Shown piece by piece: positions 25,048-34,905 of a DNA stretch of 64,000 nucleotides. Position numbers and translations under genes: made by a program. Below the pieces are notes generated by a model, which saw only the letters and a program-made list of their open reading frames with translations, was not told the DNA's origin and searched no databases. Location: assembly GCA_009746045.1 (NCBI GenBank), contig RPFO01000329.1, forward strand, positions 1-64,000, in the 5' to 3' direction. Position 1 is the first letter of the stretch. Each line of letters opens with the position of its first letter. Origin of the DNA: Mesostigma viride (taxonomy: Eukaryota; Streptophyta; Mesostigmatophyceae; Mesostigmatales; Mesostigmataceae).

Positions 25048-25728
25048 CGCGCGCACGCGCATGCAAACACACACACGCACACACACGCACGCACACACAC
25101 ACACACACAAATGTGCACTCGTGCATTGTCACACCCCGTGAGGTGCCCACAGATCAGCGTGGACGCCCTCGACCTCATCAGCTCGCTGCTCGTAAAGAAC
25201 CCTGCGCAGCGCCTGGGCTCCAAGCACGGCGCGGCCGAGATCAAGGCGCACCCCTTCTTCAAGGACGTTAACTGGGCGCTTCTGAGGCAGACGGTGAGCG
25301 CGGGTGCCCTGCAGGGCCATGGCCCACCAATACCCGTATTAATTAAGTGAGACAGCAATTCCTGGACTCATTACACTTCAATGTCATCGTAGTAATTATA
25401 CCGGTATTTTAAGAACTTCATCAGCTGGACAACCAGCACAACCCTGACACCTGGTTGGTCCGGACCATGCTCAAGCATGCCTTCATCTTATTCGCCTTTG
25501 AGAGATTGAATGGCAACCCTTTTCTGTGACAGGACGGAGGGCAGCCACGCAGTCTAGGAGATGCATGTGTTCGAAGCTGTTGTCACTATCTAACGACAGT
25601 GCGTCTTGTTTCATGATCCATTCTCTTTCCTGCCTCTTATTGTTTCTGATGGGGCACAGACGGCTCCCATCATCCCGGCTGTGGACAAGAAAGAAGGAGG
25701 GCCAGGCTCCATGGCATGGAACTACTGA
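10873..25728 (+). CDS. PHOT: Phototropin, blue-light receptor kinase (17 exons)
   Basis: Blue-light receptor: two FMN-binding LOV domains regulate a C-terminal Ser/Thr kinase that autophosphorylates. Exons: 10873-11279, 11503-11679, 12700-12794, 13236-13441, 14517-14587, 15035-15141, 16038-16087, 16954-17067, 18131-18217, 19071-19163, 20490-20651, 21088-21322, 21958-22244, 23387-23438, 24036-24148, 25153-25293, 25660-25728. All phases agree and give 821 aa. LOV1 holds GRNCRFLQ (photoactive Cys136), LOV2 GRNCRFLQ (Cys318). The kinase shows GRGDVG, Lys511, Glu530, YRDLKPEN (Asp607), DFD (Asp625, the AGC-VIII variant of DFG) and GTAEYLAPE, ending soon after the catalytic domain. ATG 10873 follows an in-frame stop; the internal ATG 11086 would give 750 aa, close to algal phototropins. 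Intron 11 uses a GC donor. Exons 9 and 10 (linker) are the least certain. Confidence 0.93.
11161..12760 (+). other. PHOT: LOV1 domain of the phototropin (exons 1-3)
   Basis: Residues about 96-205. Exon 1 supplies [17 protein letters not shown] and the DGFYEMTGY segment, exon 2 the [12 protein letters not shown] helix, [13 protein letters not shown] strand and SVKFLG, and exon 3 [11 protein letters not shown]. The intron splits the photoactive cysteine codon itself (TG|T). The flavin-contact Asn and Gln positions of the family are present. Confidence 0.92.
13530..13640. repeat. 40-bp intronic tandem repeat
   Basis: Phototropin intron 4 holds two near-identical 40-bp copies with GTGGGTGTCCGATTCAGGAG followed by TGTTTTTGTGAGTGTCC, plus shorter degenerate derivatives to about 13650. 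Confidence 0.85.
15652..15833. repeat. (CCA)n trinucleotide tract, about 60 units
   Basis: About 180 bp of uninterrupted CCA triplets lie in phototropin intron 6. They generate long apparent poly-Pro, poly-Thr or poly-Trp frames that are not coding. Confidence 0.98.
16538..16935. repeat. CCCACCCTCC polypyrimidine-rich array
   Basis: Nearly 400 bp of 8-10-bp units (CACCCTCCC, CGCCCTCCC) in phototropin intron 7, directly ahead of the exon 8 acceptor. It may act as an extreme polypyrimidine tract. The complementary strand is G-rich with runs of three or four G and has G-quadruplex potential. Confidence 0.95.
19579..19804. repeat. (CCCCCA)n hexanucleotide array
   Basis: About 225 bp of CCCCCA and CCCCA units in phototropin intron 10. 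The bottom strand reads TGGGGG repeatedly and is a strong G-quadruplex candidate. Not a telomere: it is internal to a gene and irregular. Confidence 0.96.
20680..20800. repeat. ~54-bp intronic repeat, 2-3 copies
   Basis: Just after the GC-type donor of phototropin intron 11, the motif ACCCGCATGCTTGTCCTAAA recurs with about a 54-bp period. The first, shorter version overlaps the intron start. Confidence 0.8.
21435..21660 (+). repeat. Decayed copies of the exon 12 end plus donor
   Basis: Phototropin intron 12 contains three degenerate copies of the preceding exon tail and splice donor (TACCTGCACCTGCACGGTGA at the true junction): at about 21439, 21523-21568 and 21615-21660. Two keep a GGTGAG donor; the middle one has GGCGAG. 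Confidence 0.8.
22292..22313. repeat. Short (GCT)n microsatellite
   Basis: Seven GCT/CTG triplets in phototropin intron 13. Confidence 0.9.
23588..23835 (+). repeat. 49-55-bp tandem repeat, 5 copies
   Basis: Phototropin intron 14 holds five copies starting GTCCAGCCTGCGCTACTTGT and continuing into CTTATAGTTACAATGGTCAC and a TATACTATAGTA tail. The start of each unit resembles the dispersed GCGCTGGTTGTCTC motif seen elsewhere in the window. Confidence 0.85.
23939..23978. repeat. (TG)n microsatellite
   Basis: About 19 TG dinucleotides in phototropin intron 14, about 60 bp before exon 15. Confidence 0.97.
24957..25110. repeat. (CG)n(CA)n compound microsatellite
   Basis: An alternating CG run followed by about 40 CA units and then mixed CA/CGCA repeats, in phototropin intron 15, ending about 45 bp before exon 16. 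Purine-pyrimidine alternation gives Z-DNA potential. Confidence 0.96.
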
Positions 25729-28700
25729 GTGCCCGCCACGTGGCAGCCAGGTCCATGTATATTGTGATTCCATGCCGTGGCATGCCGCGTTTCCTCTGGA
25801 AAGTATCCGCAGGCTGCCCGGGTCGAAGGGAAATGATGCATGTTGTGTAACGGTGTTGTGGGGGGACCAGCAAAAATTTCGAATGTATACGTCATTCTTG
25901 AAGAGTGGGTGGGGGCTTGGGGGGGGAGGATTGATGGGCTGGAAACTGGAATTGATGGAAGCAGGGTGAATTAATTATTTAAACGCGCTCCCGTTGGGGA
26001 GTCGTGGACGAATGGCGGCGTGATCGAGCGGGTGCAAGCGTTGCATGTCAAAATTCGATTCGAAGGGATAAATTATATACATGCTGTGTTTTATGTAGTT
26101 TAGCTAGGACATGTTTTCACGGGATGTGTGCAATGCGCACTTGCAGATCGAGATGCAAGTTCTGGTCGCTCCATCGTGCTAATGATCTTGGTGTTAGTGT
26201 GTGGTTTTGAAGTATGCAATTTTGCAGCTACAGCGTTGGTTCATAATTTTACATCAATAAATGAAAGGAAGTACTTGTGTGTCATGCGCATCGGCATGCA
26301 TTAATTAAATTAAATTATAACATGACTCCGTTGCATCACATCAAACTTTCATGGGGAGATCATGTAGCACATATTCCCGTGGATGGATGGAGGGGGGACA
26401 AAGCCGCGAAACCGAACTAATCTAACTCTAAGCTAATCTAATCTAGAAAATTAACCTACCTATGCTACTCAGCAAAGCGCCCCTTCCGCTTGGGGGGAGG
26501 GGGATTGCCCACAGGGGCGGGCGTATGAGCCTGGACAATGGTCTTCCACCTCTTCTTGTCCTGCATAGCAGTCCAAGCAAGAGAGAGGGAGTGAATGCGA
26601 TGTTCAAACTGAGCTGGGACCACTAGGTCAGCCAGCAACTGCTGTGGGTAGGTCATGACATGTGTGCCTACCTTCTTAGGAATGTCCTTAGGGCCAGGCC
26701 AGGTCAGGATATGCCGCCCTGGCTGGCCAAGCCGCTGGGGCCCCGCCAGACCGAGGGCGGTGTCTACCTGGCTGGTGCGAGCAAGATCGGCATGCATGCA
26801 TGCCACGGATTGAGTAGTATGCTAATCTCATTAGAAAAATAATTACACGAAAGCTATACAAATATTGTCTGCATCATGCCCCAACCATGATGTCAATCCT
26901 CTACTGCATTGGCAGACGAGGCAGTAGCAAGTTGTCTCTTTGATAGCGGCTATCCTCGATCAGGGGCAATATAACTGGTCCATGCGCCTGCAGACTTCTA
27001 CGTAGATATTATTGTCTATTTCTGGCCTGCTCTAGCTGGTTGTCTCCTCAATTGTGATAAATATATCCATGCAAGTCTTCACTAGCTCCTAACAGCAGGC
27101 CCTCCTATACAATGTTGATTTCAGCAACAATTCCGCATCGTTAATTCGCTTATTGTCTAGGCAAGCAACAAATAGTAAACTAAATGCTGCCAAGTGCCGG
27201 GACGTGAAAACCGTGGAAGTAGTTCAAGTAGCTCCAACACAGATTAATTGGATGATCTCTGGCATAATTCCGCGGCTATAAATGGGTCTCCTGATCCAAC
27301 CGTGAATTGCTCATCATCAAAACAAAACCTGCAAAATGCCGACATGCTCAGGTGCCACTAGCCAGCTGGGAAGCGAGTGGGACACAGACAAATATTCCTA
27401 GGTCTACGTTATGCACCCCATACAGGTACTGGTTGGTTAGCTACTGCTGCTGTGTCACGAGCTGCATGCGGCATGGGCAGCTCTAAAACTTAAGTACTGG
27501 CCTCTTCATGCTGCAAATGGATAAGTTCCGCCAATGCAGATTCACAAGATGCCTCCAGCCACGCGTTTTGATCGCAGTACCTTTTAATTGTGTCATGCTT
27601 ATCACTGGCCATTTGAAGAGCAACAGATGTGCCAACCAATGCTTGGCCAGCTCACAGGTATTTACACAAACACCTGGCCTCTTCCCGGCAGTCAAAGTTT
27701 GGCATGCCCCGTGTTGTTTCATACATGTGCCTCCGTTAGAACACGTCATTTTCATTTTCTGCCGAATGTGCCAGCGGCTCTAAATGGTATAGTCGCTCCA
27801 ATCATCAAGGAAGGATGTCTGCGTAAAAAGCGCACCAGAGAAACATTGCATGGGAAGCAAGTCAACTCCACAGTCGGTAATAAGTTAACTCCGCAGTCAC
27901 CCATGCACCCGACATTCAGTCACATGTGCACATACTCTTACCCACTTCACTTCAAAACCTTTTGCACAACCTCCATGCAAGACAAAAGATACACAGCTCG
28001 CTAAACCAGCTGCTAATACAGCTGGTTCCTACCCATTTGTACATCACAACCGGTCTGCCTGGCTTCGACTTGCAAGCGTCCCTCACATTGAAGCTCACGT
28101 CGCAGGATACTAGCTGCAATTACCTCCCTCTTAACAGAACAAGGGCTGGCGTACGGCTATCTATGATAAGCCCAAGGATCCTAAATACCAGCAAATTCCT
28201 TTTCTTCGCTACCCCGATATTCACAGTCTCCTTTCCCACACAGCAAAATATGGTGTTGTTCTTCAGTTGCATTGTTTTTCCCCTCTTTGTTCTTATCGTG
28301 TCGATTTCATCGAGACTCTTGTTGAAGTCTTGCATCCTTGGCTGGTAAAAGACTATGAACGAGACATTCTGCTCCGTCAAGTCAGGTCTTTTTTGCAACG
28401 TCACCCACATCTGTTCGGTGCTGCCCCTTGGCACAAGCTCTACAAACAGGCCGTGGACCGGCTGGATCGCGTAGTATCTCCGAGCATCTGAACCCTGTGA
28501 TGCCAGATCTACTTTGCGGCCGTTCCGAGCTTGGAACTGGATTCGTTGTCAACACCGCCGCGTCACTACAGTAACAGGATATTTTCTGGCATACGTGGGC
28601 GCTTGGTTCACGGCACACACTTGAAAGTGATGTCCTCCGGATTTTTGCCTTAGCACCGTGTGCAGTTCTTGGACGTTTGGAAACATTGCATGGCTAACGT

Positions 28701-29610
28701 AATGATTGACTAGCTAGACCTTTTCAGTGGTTTTCAATTTCCGGGTATTTCCTCCTAAATGGTGGGAGAGCGATCGCAGCAATGGTGCTCACCACTAGAC
28801 ACTCCCGGCCAGTTAGGCTCGAAACACACATCCTGAGCAAGCAAGCTGTTTCAAGCCCCACCGTCTAGGTCCTCTCGTCGCTCTTCACGTAAGCCAGCCA
28901 GCCATCATTTCAATGAACAAGGCTACACTTTCCCCCTCCATTCATATTCATCATCCTGAGCGACTCGAAAACGCAGAAAATTTACGAGCTACCATGTTCC
29001 GGATTCTCCCGATTTCTGGCCTGCGCTGCTTGTCTCCTTGATAGGTACCGAGGGGAAAAGGCCGCACCATTTATGCGACATTGGACGCTCTTGCTATGGT
29101 GAGACGCTGAACATGCAGCACGGGCCCATTCTCAGCGCTCGTGTCTGACAGTTACGACTTTTACAAAGGCTGCCAGGGCGGTGCCCTTCATAAGAATCTT
29201 GTTACCGTCGCCAGAAGCAAAACCACCTGGTATTACTGTCTCGGAATACCAGCTCCGCGACAACATCCCAATGAACGGTGACTGTGCCACCACAGTGGCT
29301 CAACGCAACTGCGATGCAAAGCGCGTGAGAACGAGGCATCTGCCACACCTACGCTTCTTGCAGCATTCCAATAAACCACCTAAATCCTGTAACAAGAATC
29401 TCGAGATGGATGACTGCAGTGATGGACACAACAAGAGCGTTGAGGCACAGATACAACAGCACCGCTTCAACAGAGCCACAAACAAAAAGTCATACTTAAA
29501 AGCCACACGAAAGAGCAACTCTAATCCAGTCACAAACCATTTGCAAGCACACTGCCAAGTCTTTAAAAGCGCAGCCTACAGTACCACACATCCCCACACA
29601 TGCACATCTA
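25729..29610. other. Convergent intergenic spacer
   Basis: It lies between the 3' ends of the phototropin and serine acetyltransferase genes. It contains a retrotransposon fragment (described separately), two or three copies of a dispersed motif near 26.92, 27.03 and 29.02 kb, and a roughly 140-bp stretch at 28905-29045 that is repeated at 62.05-62.21 kb. No convincing coding frame was seen; short frames on both strands at 28.1-28.6 kb resemble nothing known to me. Confidence 0.6.
26290..26797 (-). mobile_element. 5'-truncated non-LTR retrotransposon with 12-bp target-site duplication
   Basis: Read on the minus strand, 26806-26465 encodes a 3'-terminal retrotransposon segment with blocks such as LARTSQVDTALGLAGPQRLG and VPAQFEHRIHSLSL. 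The same blocks occur at 61.4-61.7 kb after the decayed reverse transcriptase. The downstream non-coding tail (AGCTTAGAGTTAG..., ATATGTGCTACATGATCTCC, ending in AT-rich TTTAATTTAATTAA) is also shared. A 12-bp duplication, ATCGGCATGCAT, is present at 26290-26301 and 26786-26797 and brackets a 484-bp insert. The structure fits a dead-on-arrival, 5'-truncated insertion. Confidence 0.82.
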
Positions 29611-31409
29611 TTACTGCGGTAGCGTATTCATGCAAGTATCAAGAACAATGCCGGTGTGTACCTGGTCCATGCTCAGACCGGGCGCGCCCACTGTGTGAAC
29701 CGGGTTCTCTGGTCCACCAATCAGGCGCGCCGGCACGCCGACTGGTTACGCGCGCCAGCGGGAAAACGATCCCACACCCACCAACGCACACCCACCACCC
29801 ACCCACACACGCATTAGGAAGACCATAAGCACGTAGGAAAGCGCACAATGACGCCAGCGCCCATGCGGTTGCCAGCAGGATAGGCTATGGACCCCCTCCC
29901 CCCACCACCAGATTATCACTTCCCTAGTCCAGTCACTTGTCCTTTCTCCTTGATAACAGTGCACGACTACGCGCCATGTGCCGAACGTGCAGGACCCGAA
30001 GAAACTGTCGACGCTGGTGACATCGTCACAGTATATTTGAGACAACCCGCGCATGCTTGGCATTACTATGGTGTAAAGGCCATGGTATCATCGAGACAAC
30101 CCGCGCATGCCTCAAGTCTGGAAGGTCTGGACCATGGCTCAAGAATAGCTCAAGCATTCCTTTTACCTAAACCGCCTTTGGCAACTCATTCATCATCACG
30201 GAGATGGATGGAGGTTGTTACTCTGCGCCCATTTAGTTCTACTGACCCGGATCGCGCCATCAACCGATGATGGAGGCTTTCATTTGCGGGACCACCCAAT
30301 GCAGTCGGACGTACCGGCCGTGCAGTATGGAGGGATGTCCGTGATGACCACAGAGCCTGCTCCGATCTTGGCGCCGTCACCGACCTTGACGTTGCCCTGG
30401 GGGGGGGGGGGGGGCAAGTGGGGACAAGCACCCACAAACATCAACAAACACACCATGTCAAAGTGGGCTTGCCACAAGCATTTGCCATAGATGAGCTACT
30501 TCATCTCGTGCCATTTGCCTTTGCCAGACAAAGCAAAACCATATTCCACGACACACGACGTGCTACCCCCTTGGCCCACGGCTGCCACGGCGGGTCGACG
30601 GTGCTTTTGGCTGGTACCCCATGATGTAGTTAATGGACTAAGAATGCGCCCACTGCGGCCATGCACATACATGAAAGGTGCCACGAGGCACGGAGAGGCA
30701 CTGCCTCAAATTCACATTTGTGTGAAGCCATGTATGCAACAGGCGAGCCCCTACTAAATTAGAGAGTATTCCATATAGCGTCTACTGCATATAAGCGTTG
30801 TATTACTTAGGCGAGCCCCTACTAAATAAGAGTGTATTCCATATAGCGCCTATTGCATATAAGCGATGTACGCAACAGGCGAGCCCCTACTAAATAAGAG
30901 CGTATTCGATATAGCGCCTATTGCATATAAGCGGTGTATCAGTTAGGCGAGCCTCTACTGAATAAGAGCGTTTCCATATAGCGCCTATTGCATATAAGCG
31001 ATGTATGCAACAGGCGAGCCCCTACTAAATAAGAGTGTATTCCATATAGCGCCTATTGCATAAAAGCGTTGTATGAAATTAGGCGAGCGCAGCGCTTTTG
31101 CCTTCGCGCCGCATGAAGCGGCGACAAGCCCCCACCAGGATTATGCCACCCGCACCGATGACCTATGCCATGTTTACACTATTCAACATGTACTCATGAT
31201 ACTAGGATGGTAAGACGTAGTGCTACACAAGTGATCGGTTCATTGAGGGGAATGGTGCATACCAGGATGGTGCTGCCGGCACCAATAAGCACGCCGTTGC
31301 CGATCTTTGGGTGGCGGTCGCCCGCGGTCTTGCCCGTGCCGCCCAGCGTGACGTGGTGAAGAATCGACACATTGTCGCCGATCACTGCCGTCTCTCCAAT
31401 CACCACGCC

Positions 31410-31469
<60 letters not shown>

Positions 31470-34400
31470 CAACACCACCGCCAACAACCCGCAACCGTTG
31501 CCAACAGCCACAAAAGCACACGCACATGTTTTTAAAATTCCGGTGGCAGCCAATAGATTTCAGCACGTGATGAAATGCAGTTAAAATATTGATGAAATAA
31601 TGATGAAGTCTGATCAGGCTGGCATCTGGTCACTTTGCAAGAGACGACGCAAGGATGGGCACAGGGTGCAACTCCTAGTCGGGCCAGACTGCCCATCGAT
31701 CCACCAACGTTGCCATGCCAATCATGCCTGACCACAGGGAAGAAACTGAATGCCAGACAAAAACGAGGGTGAATGCCTATATTTATTAGCGCTAGGGAAA
31801 AGGCTGTGGGCGCGCACCTGTGGCGTGGTCAAACAGCACCCCCTGGCCGATCTTGGCTGCTGGGTGGAAGTCTGTGTGAAACACCTGCAAACGGACAGCA
31901 CACAATGACGGCGATGGTGGTGGTGGTGGTGGTGGTGGTGGTGGTGGTGGTGGTGGTGGTGGTGGTGGTGGTGGTGGTGGTGGTGGTGGTGGTGGTGGTG
32001 GTGGTGGTGGTGGTGGTGGTGGTGGTGGTGGTGGTGGTGGTGGTGGTGGTGGTGGTGGTGGTGGTGGTGGTGGTGGCAGTTGCGATTAAAACGCGGGGCA
32101 ATGCTGTCTGAATCAGTACATAGCCCGCCAGGAGCTGTTACTACCCGTGCTAAGTACATAACAAATTTGTTTTACAAAGGCCAATTACGTAAGCATGTGC
32201 TTGTAGATTGCGCTAACTACTTATAAGCAAGTATCAGAAAACCGATTGATACGCAAGCATAAGCATACGGGGTCATGCACAGGCGCACCTCGTCTGCCCA
32301 TGGACCCAAGCAAGTCAGCATACAGCTGTATATCTGCATTCAGTACTTCATGGTGGGCTCCCCCAGGAAAACAATGATTTCTCTTCTCCCCTGTCCACTT
32401 CCCTTCAATCAATGACCCGCTGCGCCCCACACTTTGCACCCCGTACTACTTGGCTTAGCTTGCCGCAAAGTTGCCTGACTCTCCGACGTTACTTCACCTT
32501 GCAGTCGGTCATGCCTTTCTTTGAGTTTGGTGCCCAAACGATGAAAACCCAACCCACGATTTGAACGACTCAACTCCCAAGTCACTCCGCGTGCTAATAC
32601 CCTACCTTGGCCGACCGTCTCGACTTATTATGTATAACATTTCTTATCTCTGACGCGACTTCAATTTTACTTGCATGCCACCCCCTGCTACCGCCCTACC
32701 TCGGATGACCGGCTCTGGAGGGCATACGCCAGCTCACGGCGCCCCAAGTTGTACAGGCGGTGCGCCACGCGGTGCGTCTGCAACGCTTGGAAGCCCTGCG
32801 GGCGCCCGGAGAGTTAAAAACAACCCGACCGTGAATGGAAAACGACAGGGTTGACGTTTGGGCAGGACCAGAGGGCGGATGCCTCCAGGGAGGTGACACC
32901 GGGCGATGACATTTGAGACGAAGCGGGCTAGAGCACTGGATGCAGGCATTATTTCGCGACGAGCTAGATGCTCTCAAACGCGGCAAAGGAGAGATTGGGT
33001 CCACTCACCATTACCTAGAAGTATGTCATCAGTCATCACAAACTCGTAATGGCTGTAGTTATGGACTGCCAGATCACCACACACAGCTCACGAAGACCAC
33101 TATGGCCCCCTAGCTGGGGCAAAGCACCAACCAAGTCCATGCATCAGATACCGATAGCTTGGGTCCAAATAAGAACAAGGGATGGTGGTCTGACTAAGGC
33201 GTACATACGCACACCTACCTTAAATAGCTTGGGTCCAAATACGAACAAGGGATGGTGGTCTGATAGCTTGGGTCCAAATAAGAACAAGGGATGGTGGTCT
33301 GACTAAGGCGTACATACGCACACCTACCTTAAATAGAATTCAACGGCTGTTGATGAGGGGAATACCATTGCTCAACACACCAAACAGGGGCGGCCTTGCG
33401 GTAAAAATAGACGAGAGCGCGCCTACCTTGAAGAAGAGCATGGCCTGCGAGTAGCTGGTGCACGCGGGGTCGCGAGTGTACACCGCCTGGAGAGGTGGAG
33501 GTAGGAAACAACATGGGGAGGGGGGGGGCACAGCGCACCTTGCATCAATGCTTGCTCTGTCATCGCTACGGCAAAACCCGCTTTGCAGGTGACAGCTGTA
33601 TAGCCACAAACACATGCCCACAAACACATGCCCACAAACACATGCCCACAAACACATGCCCACAACCACATGCCCACAAAAACATGCCCACAAAAAAATG
33701 CCCGTGTGTCGCAGCAAGGGGAGGGAGTGTGTGTGGTTCCGTCGGGTCAAGCGCAGGGACACGAAGAGTCCCTACTGGTGTGTAGCAGTGTGCAGCATGA
33801 TAGCAGAGTATAGCAGTACATCGCACTCTATAGCACACTGTATAGCGCACTCCACAGCGCACTCTACAGCGCACTCTATACAGCGCACTCGCCAACACAT
33901 GCGTACACACGATCCACGAGTATGTGCACGCGTGCACACAGCCCAACGCTACTACAAGCTGTAGCTTTCCCCCTTGTAACTGTTGCACTCTTGTGCTTAC
34001 ATTCACACACGGCAGAACCAACCAGACGAGACGCCAGCATGCGGCAGCCCCACCTATCGCCAGCCGCTGCCAGGCCATTACTGTGGGTATGTCTCAGATC
34101 CACACATGGACAAAAAGATCTTCCCACCCACATGCACGCCGCCACCCATGACAAACGACACAGCAACATTTGCCAATGCAGCCTTTCAAACCACCTTTTA
34201 CAATTGCCTATAGGGGCTGGCGAGTTGTTTGGTTTACTTACTTACCTACGCAATCAATTAGAACTGGCTGTCCTCTGCCTACAATCAACCCCCCACCCAC
34301 CCACCCCACCCCCCGGCAACCTTCTCGCAAATCCCCTAACTCCCATCCCCAGCATCATGGCCACGCCACGCCCGGATGGCCAAACCACTGTCACGCATAT

Positions 34401-34841
34401 GACCTCCTGTCTGCAAACCCAAAGGATATTTCCTCGCCCCCACATCCGTGCACATGGCCTGCCCTCACCCGCATGTCATTTCCATGCCTTCACCTCGCCC
34501 TCTTGTACCAAAGCGCACGCCCTCACCTCCATGTCCTTGCGCATGGCCTGGCCGATATAGGGGTCCGAGAAGAAGGCCTCCGAGCACAGCTCAAACAGCT
34601 GGGGTGCACGCGCGGGCCGGGGGCAAGGGGGCCAGGGGCAGGGACAGAGACGGCAGGGCCAAGGGCCAAGGGGTGGGTGGGGCGCCAACTAGCAAGCACA
34701 AAGTCACCGTCCGCGTGCATGCACGCAAAAGGGGGCGGATGCGGAAGCCACTTCCCACCAGCTCTGGTGGGAGTTAGCCACTTGGACATGGGGGAGTTTG
34801 CCACGTTCTGGCGCGACACAAAGGTGAGCAAAAGCGATGAG

Positions 34842-34905
<64 letters not shown>

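Larger units (their letters stand above)
20490..25293 (+). other. PHOT: AGC-VIII Ser/Thr kinase domain of the phototropin (exons 11-16)
   Basis: The domain starts near [13 protein letters not shown] in exon 11 and ends at the [20 protein letters not shown] segment in exon 16. All catalytic landmarks are present. A stretch of about 50 residues between DFDLS and [13 protein letters not shown], rich in Pro and Ala, is the activation-segment insertion typical of AGC-VIII kinases. The short last exon adds 22 residues, ending PGSMAWNY. Confidence 0.92.

Noticed and set aside
29380-29420. Extra C-terminal serine acetyltransferase exon (minus, after CTGCAG at about 29415)
   Set aside because: Phase-compatible, but the encoded residues do not resemble the conserved tail expected after MDQ.
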